The position numbers and the translations under genes were made by a program. This document shows positions 8,515 through 15,954 of a stretch of DNA of 64,000 nucleotides, one piece after another. This stretch comes from Streptomyces sp. NBC_01716. Lineage in GTDB: Bacteria; Actinomycetota; Actinomycetes; Streptomycetales; Streptomycetaceae. The stretch is taken from the NCBI RefSeq assembly GCF_036248275.1, contig NZ_CP109181.1, positions 5,332,001 through 5,396,000 on the forward strand, read 5' to 3'. The notes below the pieces were generated by a model. It made no database searches and was not told the DNA's origin. It worked only from the letters and a program-made list of their open reading frames with translations. Positions within the stretch are counted from its first letter, which is position 1; each line of letters opens with the position of its first letter.

Positions 8515-9635
8515 TTCGGGTCCTCCCAGATGCCGGGGTAACGCTGGCCCAACTTCTTGTGGACCAGCCGGTTGCGGTACTCGTCCGAGACGCCGGTGTA
8601 GAGGGCCGTCGTGCTGGCATAGCCGTGACCGGCCTGGTCCTGAATGAACCGTTCCGGATAATCAAATTCGGTCAAATGCGTGATATAGGAATGTCTCAGG
8701 CAGTGCAATTCGAGTTCTTCGGGCAGGTCAGCGGCCTGCTTGGCGGCCTCGAAGGCTTCGTTCGCCGACCGGCGTGACAGGCGCCCGGAGCGTTCGGTGA
8801 CCCAGATCGCGGGGTGCTTTCCCACGTTGAAGCGGGGTCGGACCTCGGTCAGGTAGTGGTCGAGGTCGTCGACGATCCAGTCCATCTCGGGGACGGTGAA
8901 GATGGTGCGGCGCTTGGGTGGACTGCCCTTGGAGGACTTGCCCCAGCGTACGAACACCGCCCCGTGGCGCTTGTACTGCGGGGCCTTCGGATTGCGTCGC
9001 AGGTCGGCGAGGTCGAGGCCGACGTTCTCTCGCCGCCGCATGCCGTAGGCGTAGTAGGTCTTGAGCAGGGCGGAGTCGCGCATCGCGGTCAACGCACCCT
9101 TGCGGCCACGCTTCCGGATCTCCTCGACCCGCCCGTCGGCGGCGTCGAACAGGTCCTGGATCTCGTCGTAAGTCAGCGGCCGGCGGCTCGGGTCGCCCTC
9201 GTACTCGCTGACATGGGTGACGGTGTTCCACTCGTGCAGGATCTGGACCGGTACTTCACCGAATCGTTCCTGGCAGACGGACATCCAGCCGTAGCGCGGA
9301 TCGGTGATGAACTCGCAGAACAGCCGCAGGTGGTTCTGGTAGTTGCGGCCGCTCGACATCGTGAACGTCGGCGTCTTCGTGCGCAGGTGGTCGATGAACG
9401 CCTCGAACTCCGCCGGCTGCCACTGCCACGGGTACTGGTTGGAGAACTCGGCGAACCGGCGGACCAGCGACAGCCGCGGCTTGATGGTCCCCTCCCACTT
9501 CAGGAAGCGGGCCCGCTGCTGCTTCGTCCACCCCTCCAGCATGGCCTCGAACACGGCAGGCGCGGGGTCCATGTAGGAAATCCCGTCCACGAGCATCAGG
9601 TGTGCCGCACCCGCCAAATCGGCCGCTTTCGCCAC
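8511..9635 (-). CDS. Tyrosine recombinase (integrase) of the nested element
   Basis: This 374-residue XerC/D-type recombinase probably mobilises the nested element. It has a SAM-like N-terminal core-binding domain (about residues 30-130) and a complete catalytic set: arginine in YAYGMRRREN, HCLRHSYIT (HxxR), and the histidine and tyrosine in AGHGYASTTALYTG. The GTG start at 9635 is preceded by GGAGG at five bases. It opens a three-gene overlapping operon with the HTH and CxxC-array genes. Three CCTGCAGA repeats lie in the 100 bp just upstream. Confidence 0.9.
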   Translation of the reverse strand: MAKAADLAGAAHLMLVDGISYMDPAPAVFEAMLEGWTKQQRARFLKWEGTIKPRLSLVRRFAEFSNQYPWQWQPAEFEAFIDHLRTKTPTFTMSSGRNYQNHLRLFCEFITDPRYGWMSVCQERFGEVPVQILHEWNTVTHVSEYEGDPSRRPLTYDEIQDLFDAADGRVEEIRKRGRKGALTAMRDSALLKTYYAYGMRRRENVGLDLADLRRNPKAPQYKRHGAVFVRWGKSSKGSPPKRRTIFTVPEMDWIVDDLDHYLTEVRPRFNVGKHPAIWVTERSGRLSRRSANEAFEAAKQAADLPEELELHCLRHSYITHLTEFDYPERFIQDQAGHGYASTTALYTGVSDEYRNRLVHKKLGQRYPGIWEDPK

Positions 9636-9708
9636 TCCAACCTCCGTTGCGTTAGACGCATCATTGTTGGGATGACATCAGGGAAGCGCAAGAGCCGCTG
9701 GTAGATCG

Positions 9709-9787
9709 CCTGCAGAGTGCGAGAGGCTGACGGAGCAGAGGCCCATCACCTGCAGATTCGCGCTTACTTGAACCCTGCAGAGTGCTG
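9709..9787. repeat. Three CCTGCAGA direct repeats at the end of the nested element
   Basis: CCTGCAGAGTGC occurs at 9709-9720, CCTGCAGATTCG at 9749-9760 and CCTGCAGAGTGC at 9774-9785. All have the same orientation, and they lie between the recombinase start and the element terminus. Position and repetition suggest arm-type recombinase or HTH-protein binding sites at the attachment end. No function can be shown from sequence alone. Confidence 0.6.
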
Positions 9788-9811
9788 CATCAGATGCAAC
9801 TCCGCCCCGTT

Positions 9812-10900
9812 CTCCACATCCCGCATCCCCGACAAGTAGGCGATGACGATCCAGCAGGCCGTGCGCAAGAAGGACAGCTCGTTGGCCAGGGTGAAGGGGC
9901 TGAGCCTCGGCCGCCAAGGGCCGCCCGAGCCGGGCCACGGCGACATCGGTGTCTCGAGCCCGCCCTCCTCGTAGCCGATTTCTTTCCCGGCCTCGACCAT
10001 GAACGCAAGCACGTGTGACGTCTTGGCGACACCGGCGAGGAGGGAGACGAGTCGGTGGTTGGGCGCCTGGGGCACGCCGTCGACGACGACGGCGCCGGGC
10101 ACGGTGTGGGCCGTCCCGAGCGGGACTGCGGGGATGCCCCGCCCGGCCTCGCGCCGTTCTGTGATGAAGGACAGCACACGTTCTCGCGCCTGGCCCTGCA
10201 CCAGACGGCGGCTGTTGCGCGCCGCTTCGAGTGCGGCGATCTCCTTCTGGGTGGCGAGGATGTCCCCGCTCGCCGCCTCTACGTAAAAGATTGCCGCTCG
10301 CAGCAGGGGAGCGAGGACCTCCTCAGGGATGCGGGGCGTGGTGTTCTCGCCCTTTACGCGCTGGAGTCCGACGACACCGTAGGCGCTCCGGCCGTTCCAC
10401 GGCAGGACGCCCAGCCTGTCCTCGGACAGGAATGGTCCGTGGGCCGACAAGTGCTTCAGGAAGGTCACGTTGCGAACCGCGGTGTGTGGGCTGCTCTTCC
10501 ACCTCTTCAGTGCGGCGTCCAGGTGGGTGTGTTCCACGTCGGGTAGCCGTGGGGCGCCCACTGCCTGCAGATCGTCCATGACGACGATGAACGTGCGCAG
10601 CTCGGTGGCTGCCGTCGTCGCCTTGAGCGGCCCCAGGCCCAGCGAACCCCGGCTCAGGCGGGAGGCGATGTACTCCTTCGCCGCGCGTCGCGTCACAGGG
10701 TCGGCGATCTGCGTGAAGTCGAGCCGCCACGTCCGCCAGGTGCGGGGAAGTACGCACCGTAGGTCCCAGATGTCCTCGGCCAGGCGCGGGCCACGGCTCG
10801 GCAGCCCGACCGTGAGGCGCTTGGGGAGCACGAACTCTGCGGAGTCCTCGGACGGTGTCAGGTCCTGCTGCTCCGACCTGGGGTGGGGTACGGCAGTCAC
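9812..10900 (-). pseudogene. Third tyrosine recombinase, N-terminal half (split by nested element)
   Basis: This is 363 residues of the large actinobacterial recombinase, from the ATG that overlaps the stop of the second recombinase by 4 bp. It ends natively at CWIVIAYLSGMRDVE, the first catalytic-arginine box, and then runs into nested-element sequence (NGAELHLMQHSAGFK) to a stop at 9764-9766. The rest of the protein is at 3652-4722. As it stands it would make a protein with the DNA-binding domains but no HxxR or tyrosine. It could still contact recombinase partners or DNA, but it cannot catalyse strand exchange. Confidence 0.88.
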
Positions 10901-12705
10901 GAGATGACCTCCAGAAAGGAGGAAGGCAGGAGCAGGCGATCACCATCGGCCTCGGCGATGGCCTGGGCCGTGGCGAGCTGTCGCGTACTGAAGCGGGCAC
11001 GGACACCGTGGACGATGCGATCCCATGCAAGACCGAACCGTGCGTCCCACTCGGCGGTGGCGTACTCCTCGCGCTGCCGCTCCAGGAAGTCCAGGAAGGA
11101 CAGCAGACTCGGCAGGTGACGGCTGGTGAACACCGCGTTCGGGCACTCCAGACAGCCCCAGGCCGGGACCGGGCAGGCGGCTCCCGGTTTGCGGGCGAAC
11201 GGGGAGGCGAAGAAGTCGCGGCAGGAGGCAAGCCACACGTCCTGCTCACCGGAGAGTGCCGACTCGATCTCCTGCGCGCTCAGCGCGGCCTCACCGTCGT
11301 CGAGTCGACCGCCGACGTCCGAGAGCACCACCGGCGGGGCCAGAGCTGCGCCGAGCGCCTGTTCAAGACCTGCCTCCACCGCCTGCTCGTGCGTCTCCTT
11401 GTGGGCATCGATATCGGCGTAGTGCTTCGCCGCGACCGGCCGGGTGTGACCGGCTGCGAAGTCCTCCAGCACCCCGCCGGCCCGCAGGTACTGCCGGGAC
11501 TTGACGGTCTTGCGTACTCGGCGCAGGTCAAGGGCGACGGGTTCGCCGTTGCTGTCGGTGAGGCGGTCGAGCCCCCGCCTGGACATCCACTCCCGCGTCG
11601 CGCCCGACCATGGGGTCAGCCCGTCAAAGGGTGCGCGTGCTTGTCCGTGGCTGCTGACGTCGCACCAGAGCGCGTCGGTGCCGACCAGATCACGTGTCCT
11701 CTTCGTGAGACGCGAGGCCAGCCGGATCACGCCGCCGGGAAAGCGCAGCGAGCCGCCGTCGGAGACCCTGATCGTCTTGTGCGTCGAGCCCGGGGCACGC
11801 TTCTTGACGTAGGTGACGCTGACGAAGCCGCGTGCCGGGCTGACCAGGCAGTCTGAGCGCAACTGCCGGAGGCTCTCGGGTTCCATACCCGTCTGGCAGG
11901 CCAGCAGGAGGAGGAAAGGCACCAGGTCCCGTGCAGTGAGGTGGAGGCGGCTGTTGAGCTCCGGTCTGCCGCCCAAGGGGCGCAGGATCTTGTACGAGAC
12001 GTCGTCGGCGGTCAACGGCCCGTGGCGGGCGATGTACCAGAGGACGTTCTCCACTTGGTCCCAGCCGTGCTGACGTGGGTCACGGCCGGTGGCTGCCAGC
12101 TTCTCGCTCTCCAGGATCCGGTCACGGATGCGGGCGATGTCGTCCCGGGCGGCATTCTCCAGCGCGTCCAGCACCGGGAAGGGGTACGCGTCGAGCGGGT
12201 TCGTCGCCCGGTGGGCTGAGGCCGATGTGAATCCCAGCCGCGCATGAAAGGCCGCGTCGAAGGCGTCGGGGTGCGCCTCGTGCACCAGCTTCAGCAGCCG
12301 CACGAGGTACGTCATGGTGAGGTACGGCTCCTTGCTCCGCTCCCCGTACTGGACGCGCAGCTTCTGCTCGAACGCGTCCAGGAGGTCGGGAGCCAGGTCG
12401 CTGAGGTGCAGATCAGCGGCAGCCGCAGGCAATGCCGCGGCGGTGAACTCGACGAACTCACGGATGCGCCTGACGACGTATCGGACGCCGTTGCGGTCAC
12501 GCATGGTGCCGGGGCTGCTGATGACATCGGCGAGGGCACCGGCCAGGGCGCGGGTGAGACGCGGACAAGGAAGCTCCGACAGATCGATGTGCTCGGGAGT
12601 TCCGTCCAGATCCACGGCGAAGACCACGGGGCCGATCGACGGGACGGGGTCCGTCGACGCAGGGGCGCTGACCTCGGCGGGGAAGCGGACGCGGCGCGGG
12701 CTCAC
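10897..12705 (-). CDS. Second tyrosine recombinase of the outer element (TnpB-like)
   Basis: This 602-residue recombinase lies in the middle of the trio, overlapping both neighbours by 4 bp. The catalytic domain has LACQTGMEPESLRQL, where the usual GxR position is filled by GME, a variation seen in TnpB-like members. It also has LDLRRVRKTVKSR and AGHTRPVAAKHYAD with the presumptive tyrosine. The C-terminal extension carries a cysteine cluster (CPVPAWGCLECPNAVF), probably a zinc site, as in Tn554 TnpB relatives. It should act with the other recombinases at the ACGACC core. The gene looks intact. Confidence 0.85.
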   Translation of the reverse strand: MSPRRVRFPAEVSAPASTDPVPSIGPVVFAVDLDGTPEHIDLSELPCPRLTRALAGALADVISSPGTMRDRNGVRYVVRRIREFVEFTAAALPAAAADLHLSDLAPDLLDAFEQKLRVQYGERSKEPYLTMTYLVRLLKLVHEAHPDAFDAAFHARLGFTSASAHRATNPLDAYPFPVLDALENAARDDIARIRDRILESEKLAATGRDPRQHGWDQVENVLWYIARHGPLTADDVSYKILRPLGGRPELNSRLHLTARDLVPFLLLLACQTGMEPESLRQLRSDCLVSPARGFVSVTYVKKRAPGSTHKTIRVSDGGSLRFPGGVIRLASRLTKRTRDLVGTDALWCDVSSHGQARAPFDGLTPWSGATREWMSRRGLDRLTDSNGEPVALDLRRVRKTVKSRQYLRAGGVLEDFAAGHTRPVAAKHYADIDAHKETHEQAVEAGLEQALGAALAPPVVLSDVGGRLDDGEAALSAQEIESALSGEQDVWLASCRDFFASPFARKPGAACPVPAWGCLECPNAVFTSRHLPSLLSFLDFLERQREEYATAEWDARFGLAWDRIVHGVRARFSTRQLATAQAIAEADGDRLLLPSSFLEVIS

Positions 12706-14240
12706 CGGAGCTCCTCCGTTTCCGGGCGGACCTGCTCGAAGGCGGCGGCCTGTTCGTCCCAGTCGTCGAGAGCCGCAAGGACGATCTCCTGGGCCTCGTC
12801 CAGCACGTCCAGGTAGGTGTAGACCGTTGCCTCGTGACGGTGGCCGAGCAGCAACTGGAGCCTGCGCAGGGGGTTGCCGATGAGCAGGCGCTTCACCTCG
12901 GCGTGCGTGAACCGCCGGTCCTCCCGCATGCCGAGCGCCCGGACAGTCTGCCGCAGCAGAAGCCCCAGCATGTGGACGGCGAAGGAGTGCCGCAGGGTGT
13001 GCGGGTGGACATCGAAGTCAAGGCCGAGCACTGAGCACCGCTCGTTCGCTCGCCGGAACACCGACTGCCAGGTGCCGGCGCGCAACGGCAGCCCGTTCTC
13101 CCCCAGCCACAGCGACAGGGGTCCGCTCGCGCGGCCGTGACCGTCGACTCGCAGGAGCCGTGCTCGGTCCATCGTGCCGATCCGCGAGTACGACCAACTG
13201 GTGCCGGAGTCGAGCGCCAGGGCGTGCCGGTTCGCCCGGCGCACCGGAAGGCGATCCGCGCACGCCTCGTACACCCCCTCGACGCGCCGCCGCTGCATGA
13301 GCTCGTCCCGCTCGATGCCGACGTAGTGGTGCAGGTCACGGGCGACCCGGGGGCGGACATACACCGTCCGTGCCCTGTTGCGCTTGGCCACGGCGGCCGA
13401 GACAGTGATGTCGCCGAGCACACGTTTTCCGGTGACCGGCGGCAGTTCCGCCGTCAGCAGGCTCGTGGCTTCGCCCAGGCGCATGCCGGTACAGATCAGC
13501 AAGTCGGCGAAGAGGGCGTTGCGTTCGCCGTTGCGCCCCCGCCAGGCGGGATCGGGGGAGCCGTCCGGCAGCAGCCCCCGCAGGCCGATGTCCCGCCAGA
13601 GCATGAAGTCCTCGTGCGACAGGAACCTGATCGGCTGCCGGGGCACCTCGGGCTCAGCGGCGGCGTTGACCCGAACCCGCTTCGGTCCCTGGGGCGACAC
13701 CACGGTCTTGTCGACGTATCGGAACGGCTCGGCCGACAGCAGCTCCTCGTAAAGCGACCACTGCACCCACTTGTCGAGCGCGGCGATCGAGCGGTTCCAG
13801 GTCGCCACCGACACGCTGCCCGGTCCGCTGCCGTGCAGCCTTACGGCCTTGTACGCGCGCAGGTCCGCGCCGTCCGAGTCCCAGATGGATTTGCCGCCCC
13901 GGGACTCGTGGAGGAACCGGCAGTAGAGCATGACGTCGGTGCTGTAGGCGATCCGGCTGTTCTCCGACAGCACACCCCAGTTCTTCAGGTCGCGCAGGAA
14001 GCGGTTCAGGTGGAGGTCGTAGCTGCCGTCGGGGCCGAGGACGAAGGGCCTGCCGTCGTTGGCGCCGACTCGCTGAAGTACGGAGTCTCCGTCGAAGGGA
14101 AGTGGGTCGGTGGATGATCCGCCGAGGGTCGTCCGATGCAGCAGCACCGTCGTCTCAGGATCACTGTCAGTTTCTTCCGCGTCCGCCGTGTGCAAGTCGC
14201 TCTCCCCGTACGAGACATGCTGTACGCGCACATAACACAA
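12702..14240 (-). CDS. First tyrosine recombinase of the outer element (TnpA-like)
   Basis: This 512-residue recombinase is the first gene of the outer element's operon. All catalytic parts are visible: CTGMRLGEATSLL (Arg I), HPHTLRHSFAVHM (HxxR), LQLLLGHRHEATVYTYLDV (His/Tyr). The N-terminal core-binding domain spans about residues 70-200. The longest start is the TTG at 14240; a GTG at 14231 is equally possible, and neither has a clear ribosome site. The start lies only about 33 bp inside the right attachment core, so its promoter would be in or beyond the terminal repeat, and transcription may depend on circularisation or flanking DNA. Confidence 0.88.
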   Translation of the reverse strand: MCYVRVQHVSYGESDLHTADAEETDSDPETTVLLHRTTLGGSSTDPLPFDGDSVLQRVGANDGRPFVLGPDGSYDLHLNRFLRDLKNWGVLSENSRIAYSTDVMLYCRFLHESRGGKSIWDSDGADLRAYKAVRLHGSGPGSVSVATWNRSIAALDKWVQWSLYEELLSAEPFRYVDKTVVSPQGPKRVRVNAAAEPEVPRQPIRFLSHEDFMLWRDIGLRGLLPDGSPDPAWRGRNGERNALFADLLICTGMRLGEATSLLTAELPPVTGKRVLGDITVSAAVAKRNRARTVYVRPRVARDLHHYVGIERDELMQRRRVEGVYEACADRLPVRRANRHALALDSGTSWSYSRIGTMDRARLLRVDGHGRASGPLSLWLGENGLPLRAGTWQSVFRRANERCSVLGLDFDVHPHTLRHSFAVHMLGLLLRQTVRALGMREDRRFTHAEVKRLLIGNPLRRLQLLLGHRHEATVYTYLDVLDEAQEIVLAALDDWDEQAAAFEQVRPETEELR

Positions 14241-14273
14241 GGAGTGTTGAGACAGTTACGGGTGCCGACATAA
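14226..14273 (-). repeat. Right terminal repeat of the outer element
   Basis: On the minus strand the end reads TTATGTCGGC (14273-14264), 9 bp, then TGTCTCA (14254-14248), matching the left end with one mismatch in the first block. A further related block, GCGCACATAA, is at 14226-14235 on the plus strand and repeats the GCCGACATAA arm with a two-base inversion. These look like recombinase core and accessory binding sites. Confidence 0.75.
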
Positions 14274-14279
14274 ACGACC
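14274..14279 (+). other. Right attachment junction (attR core ACGACC) of the outer element
   Basis: This is the second copy of the hexamer found at 1655-1660. To its right the host HNH frame resumes with CCC CTG AAC (Pro-Leu-Asn). The identity extends one base to AACGACC at both junctions. Rejoining the flanks gives ANDPLNLLPV, matching ANDVLNLLPV in the intact copy. Confidence 0.85.
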
Positions 14280-14485
14280 CCCTGAACCTTCTCCCGGTCG
14301 ACGGCCCCACGAACAGCGGCAAGGGCGACTCGGGCCCCGCCTCCTGGCTGCCGCCGAACAGGACGATCCGCTGTGCCTACGCGGTCCGCTTCGCGCAGGT
14401 GGCCCTCAAGTACGAGATGCCGGTGACGGCCCCGGACAAAGAGATGATGCTGCGGCAGTGCGGTGAAATCCGACGTGAACGGTGA
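14279..14485 (+). pseudogene. HNH-nuclease-like lipoprotein, 3' portion
   Basis: This is the 68-codon 3' end of the host nuclease gene displaced by the insertion: PLNLLPV, TNSGKGDSGPASWLPPN and a C-terminal tail ending EMMLRQCGEIRRER. It is in frame with the fragment at 1084-1659 when joined across one ACGACC. It lacks its own start codon and ribosome site next to the junction. The hairpin right after its stop was presumably the terminator of the original mfd-HNH transcription unit. Confidence 0.9.
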
Positions 14486-14515
14486 GAGGACCCCGGCGGT
14501 GCCGCCGGGGTCCTC
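14486..14515. terminator. Bidirectional terminator hairpin
   Basis: A perfect 14-bp inverted repeat (arms 14486-14499 and 14502-14515, GAGGACCCCGGCGG on the left) follows the HNH 3' fragment and lies 9 bp from the end of the convergent LPMO gene. It can serve both strands. Confidence 0.8.
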
Positions 14516-14523
14516 GTGTGGCG

Positions 14524-15471
14524 TCAGCCGTGCTGCTTGGCCCGGCGGCTCCGGTTGAAGACCATCGCGCCACTGGCGAAGACGACTGCGCCCAGGCCCG
14601 CCACCGCCGCAGGCACGGCGACGGCCGACTCTTCGGTGGAGGCCGCCAGCTTCTCACCGGCCGCGGCGTGGTTGGCGTGGTTGGCGGCGTGGATCGGGTC
14701 GGCCTTGGTGTTCTTGAAGTCCGCCCCGAGCGCCTCGACCTCGGCAGCCGACTTCTCGCCGCCCGCCAGACCGGTGACCTGACCGCTGCCGCCGTCGAAG
14801 ACGACGTCGGAGCAGGAGAAGAAGTTCTCCTGGCTGTCCGAGCGGATCCACTGGATGAAGAGCATGTGCTGACCGCTCCGCTGCGGTAACTGGAGGTTCC
14901 AGTAGTAGTGGCCTCCCTCTGTGCCCACACCACCGGACTGCGGCGGGTTGGTCACCGTCTGGAGGTGGTCCAGGTCGCCCCACGCGAGGGCCTTGGCCGG
15001 GCTCCACCCGCTCTTGGTGAGGTACACCTCGAACTTGCCCGGGTGAGCGGCCCAGTTGCTGTACTTGAGCTGGATGTTCGCACCCGAGGACAGGTGCGTC
15101 TTCGGCCAGTCGGTGCGGACCGCGTTGTACGCGGAGAAGTTGTACGGGCTCCGGTCGCCCGCGCTGCACAGCTTCCCGTCCGGGACGTAACCCGCGCCCC
15201 TGCCGCCGGCGTTGGAGTCCAGAACGGCGAACCAGTTGTACAGCGGGTTGGTACCGCTCTGCCGGACCGCCTGGGCACAGGCCGGGTTGGACGGCATCTG
15301 GGTCGAGCTGTTCTGGATCAGGTCCTTGTAGCACAGGCTGGTGCGCGAGCCGGGCATGATGCTGACGCCGTGCGCCGATGCCGGGGACGGCACGGACAGC
15401 ACCGCGGCGGCAACGCCCGCGACCCCGGCTAGGGCCAGCGTGCGCCGGGCACGGACCGAGTTGATGGCCAT
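14524..15471 (-). CDS. Secreted AA10 lytic polysaccharide monooxygenase, C-terminally anchored
   Basis: This 315-residue copper oxygenase would cleave crystalline cellulose or chitin oxidatively. The start is the ATG at 15471 with AAGGAG upstream. The signal peptide ends ASA, leaving His34 as the mature N-terminus (HGVSIMPGSRTSLCYKD). The second histidine-brace residue is in YSNWAAHPGKFEVYL. Instead of a carbohydrate-binding module the C-terminus has an Ala-rich linker and a transmembrane helix (VPAAVAGLGAVVFASGAMVF) followed by RSRRAKQHG, so the enzyme should stay tethered to the cell. It is divergent from the GH6 cellulase, with two CebR-type operators between. Cellulose is the more likely substrate given that context, but this is inferred. 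Confidence 0.9.
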   Translation of the reverse strand: MAINSVRARRTLALAGVAGVAAAVLSVPSPASAHGVSIMPGSRTSLCYKDLIQNSSTQMPSNPACAQAVRQSGTNPLYNWFAVLDSNAGGRGAGYVPDGKLCSAGDRSPYNFSAYNAVRTDWPKTHLSSGANIQLKYSNWAAHPGKFEVYLTKSGWSPAKALAWGDLDHLQTVTNPPQSGGVGTEGGHYYWNLQLPQRSGQHMLFIQWIRSDSQENFFSCSDVVFDGGSGQVTGLAGGEKSAAEVEALGADFKNTKADPIHAANHANHAAAGEKLAASTEESAVAVPAAVAGLGAVVFASGAMVFNRSRRAKQHG

Positions 15472-15686
15472 GAGGTGGTCTCCTTCGTGAAGGTTCTCTT
15501 TCAAGTACTGACCGATCGGCGGGGATCTGTCGTGGGCGTCGCCCTGTGCCTGAAGCCGACCGGGAGGAGGGCAGGCCGGAGCAGACGGGCAGAGTCCCGT
15601 GACGCGGGTTTACTTGCGTGTTCTGGGCAGTCCCGGACCCGGCGATCAACCTGACAGAGGGTCTGGCGTGCGGTGGGGGGTACTGA

Positions 15687-15700
15687 TGGGAGCGCTCCCA
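15687..15700. promoter_or_regulatory. CebR-type operator, LPMO-proximal
   Basis: The exact 14-mer TGGGAGCGCTCCCA is the known binding site of CebR, the LacI-family repressor released by cellobiose/cellotriose in streptomycetes. It lies 216 bp upstream of the LPMO start. Control by CebR is inferred from the match. Confidence 0.85.
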
Positions 15701-15844
15701 CAAGCAACGTAGCGCGCGCGAGTTGAGTAGTAAATGCCCTCGCGGCGTCTGAAGAAGCCTTGGCTTGATCCGTCGATCCGGGCTCGATGGCGCGTTCTGC
15801 TGATTCGCCATTCAGCTCCAAGTATTGACAGGGCTAGGTCAAGA

Positions 15845-15874
15845 CTTAACGATGGGAGCGCTCCCATCGTTAAG
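15845..15874. promoter_or_regulatory. Extended CebR-type operator, 30-bp perfect palindrome
   Basis: The 14-mer TGGGAGCGCTCCCA at 15853-15866 is embedded in a perfect 30-bp palindrome whose outer arms are CTTAACGA and TCGTTAAG. It sits 81 bp upstream of the GH6 start. The centre matches the CebR site. The extended symmetry goes beyond the usual box and may strengthen binding. Confidence 0.85.
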
Positions 15875-15954
15875 AACGTGCAACTGAACCGGGCTTAAGA
15901 GCACATCTTCCCCCTTGGGGTGAAGATCCAAATTCCTCCGGAGGTAGTTCGCAC

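Larger units (their letters stand above)
4723..9811. mobile_element. Inner element nested in the third recombinase gene
   Basis: This insertion of about 5.1 kb separates codon GAG of SGMRDVE (9812-9814) from codon GTG of VRELGRDC (4720-4722). Its minus-strand genes are a tyrosine recombinase, a small HTH protein and a CxxC-array recombinase-like protein, linked by 4-bp overlaps, and then a prolyl aminopeptidase. The ends are loosely inverted: TACTGGCGGGAG inside the low-coordinate end against AACGGGGCGGAG on the complement of the other, 8 of 12 matching. No clear duplicated core is visible, so each boundary could be off by a few bases. Confidence 0.78.
1661..14279. mobile_element. Outer Tn554/RIT-like element inserted in the HNH gene
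   Basis: This 12.6 kb insertion is bounded by ACGACC at both junctions and by imperfect inverted repeats. Removing it restores a continuous HNH-nuclease frame. Its minus-strand operon holds two intact tyrosine recombinases (12702-14240, 10897-12705), a third that is split (9812-10900 plus 3652-4722) and a TnpC-like protein (3119-3649). This is the gene content expected of Tn554-type transposons and recombinase-in-trio elements. Plus-strand cargo is an intact paralogue of the target gene (1678-2490) and a DUF4406-like gene (2593-3000). Without the nested element at 4723-9811 the original unit would be about 7.5 kb. Because the third recombinase is broken, this copy may no longer be mobile on its own. 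Confidence 0.9.
15472..15954. promoter_or_regulatory. Divergent LPMO / GH6 control region
   Basis: This 483-bp intergenic region between the LPMO and the cellulase has lower GC content than its surroundings. It contains two CebR-type 14-mers and must hold promoters for both genes. A GGAGG ribosome site (15940-15944) precedes the GH6 start. I see no small reading frame with a ribosome site. Confidence 0.7.

Noticed and set aside
9764..10900. A complete 378-residue recombinase
   Set aside because: It stops 15 codons after the first catalytic box, in sequence belonging to the nested element, and lacks the HxxR and tyrosine parts that are found at 3652-4722.
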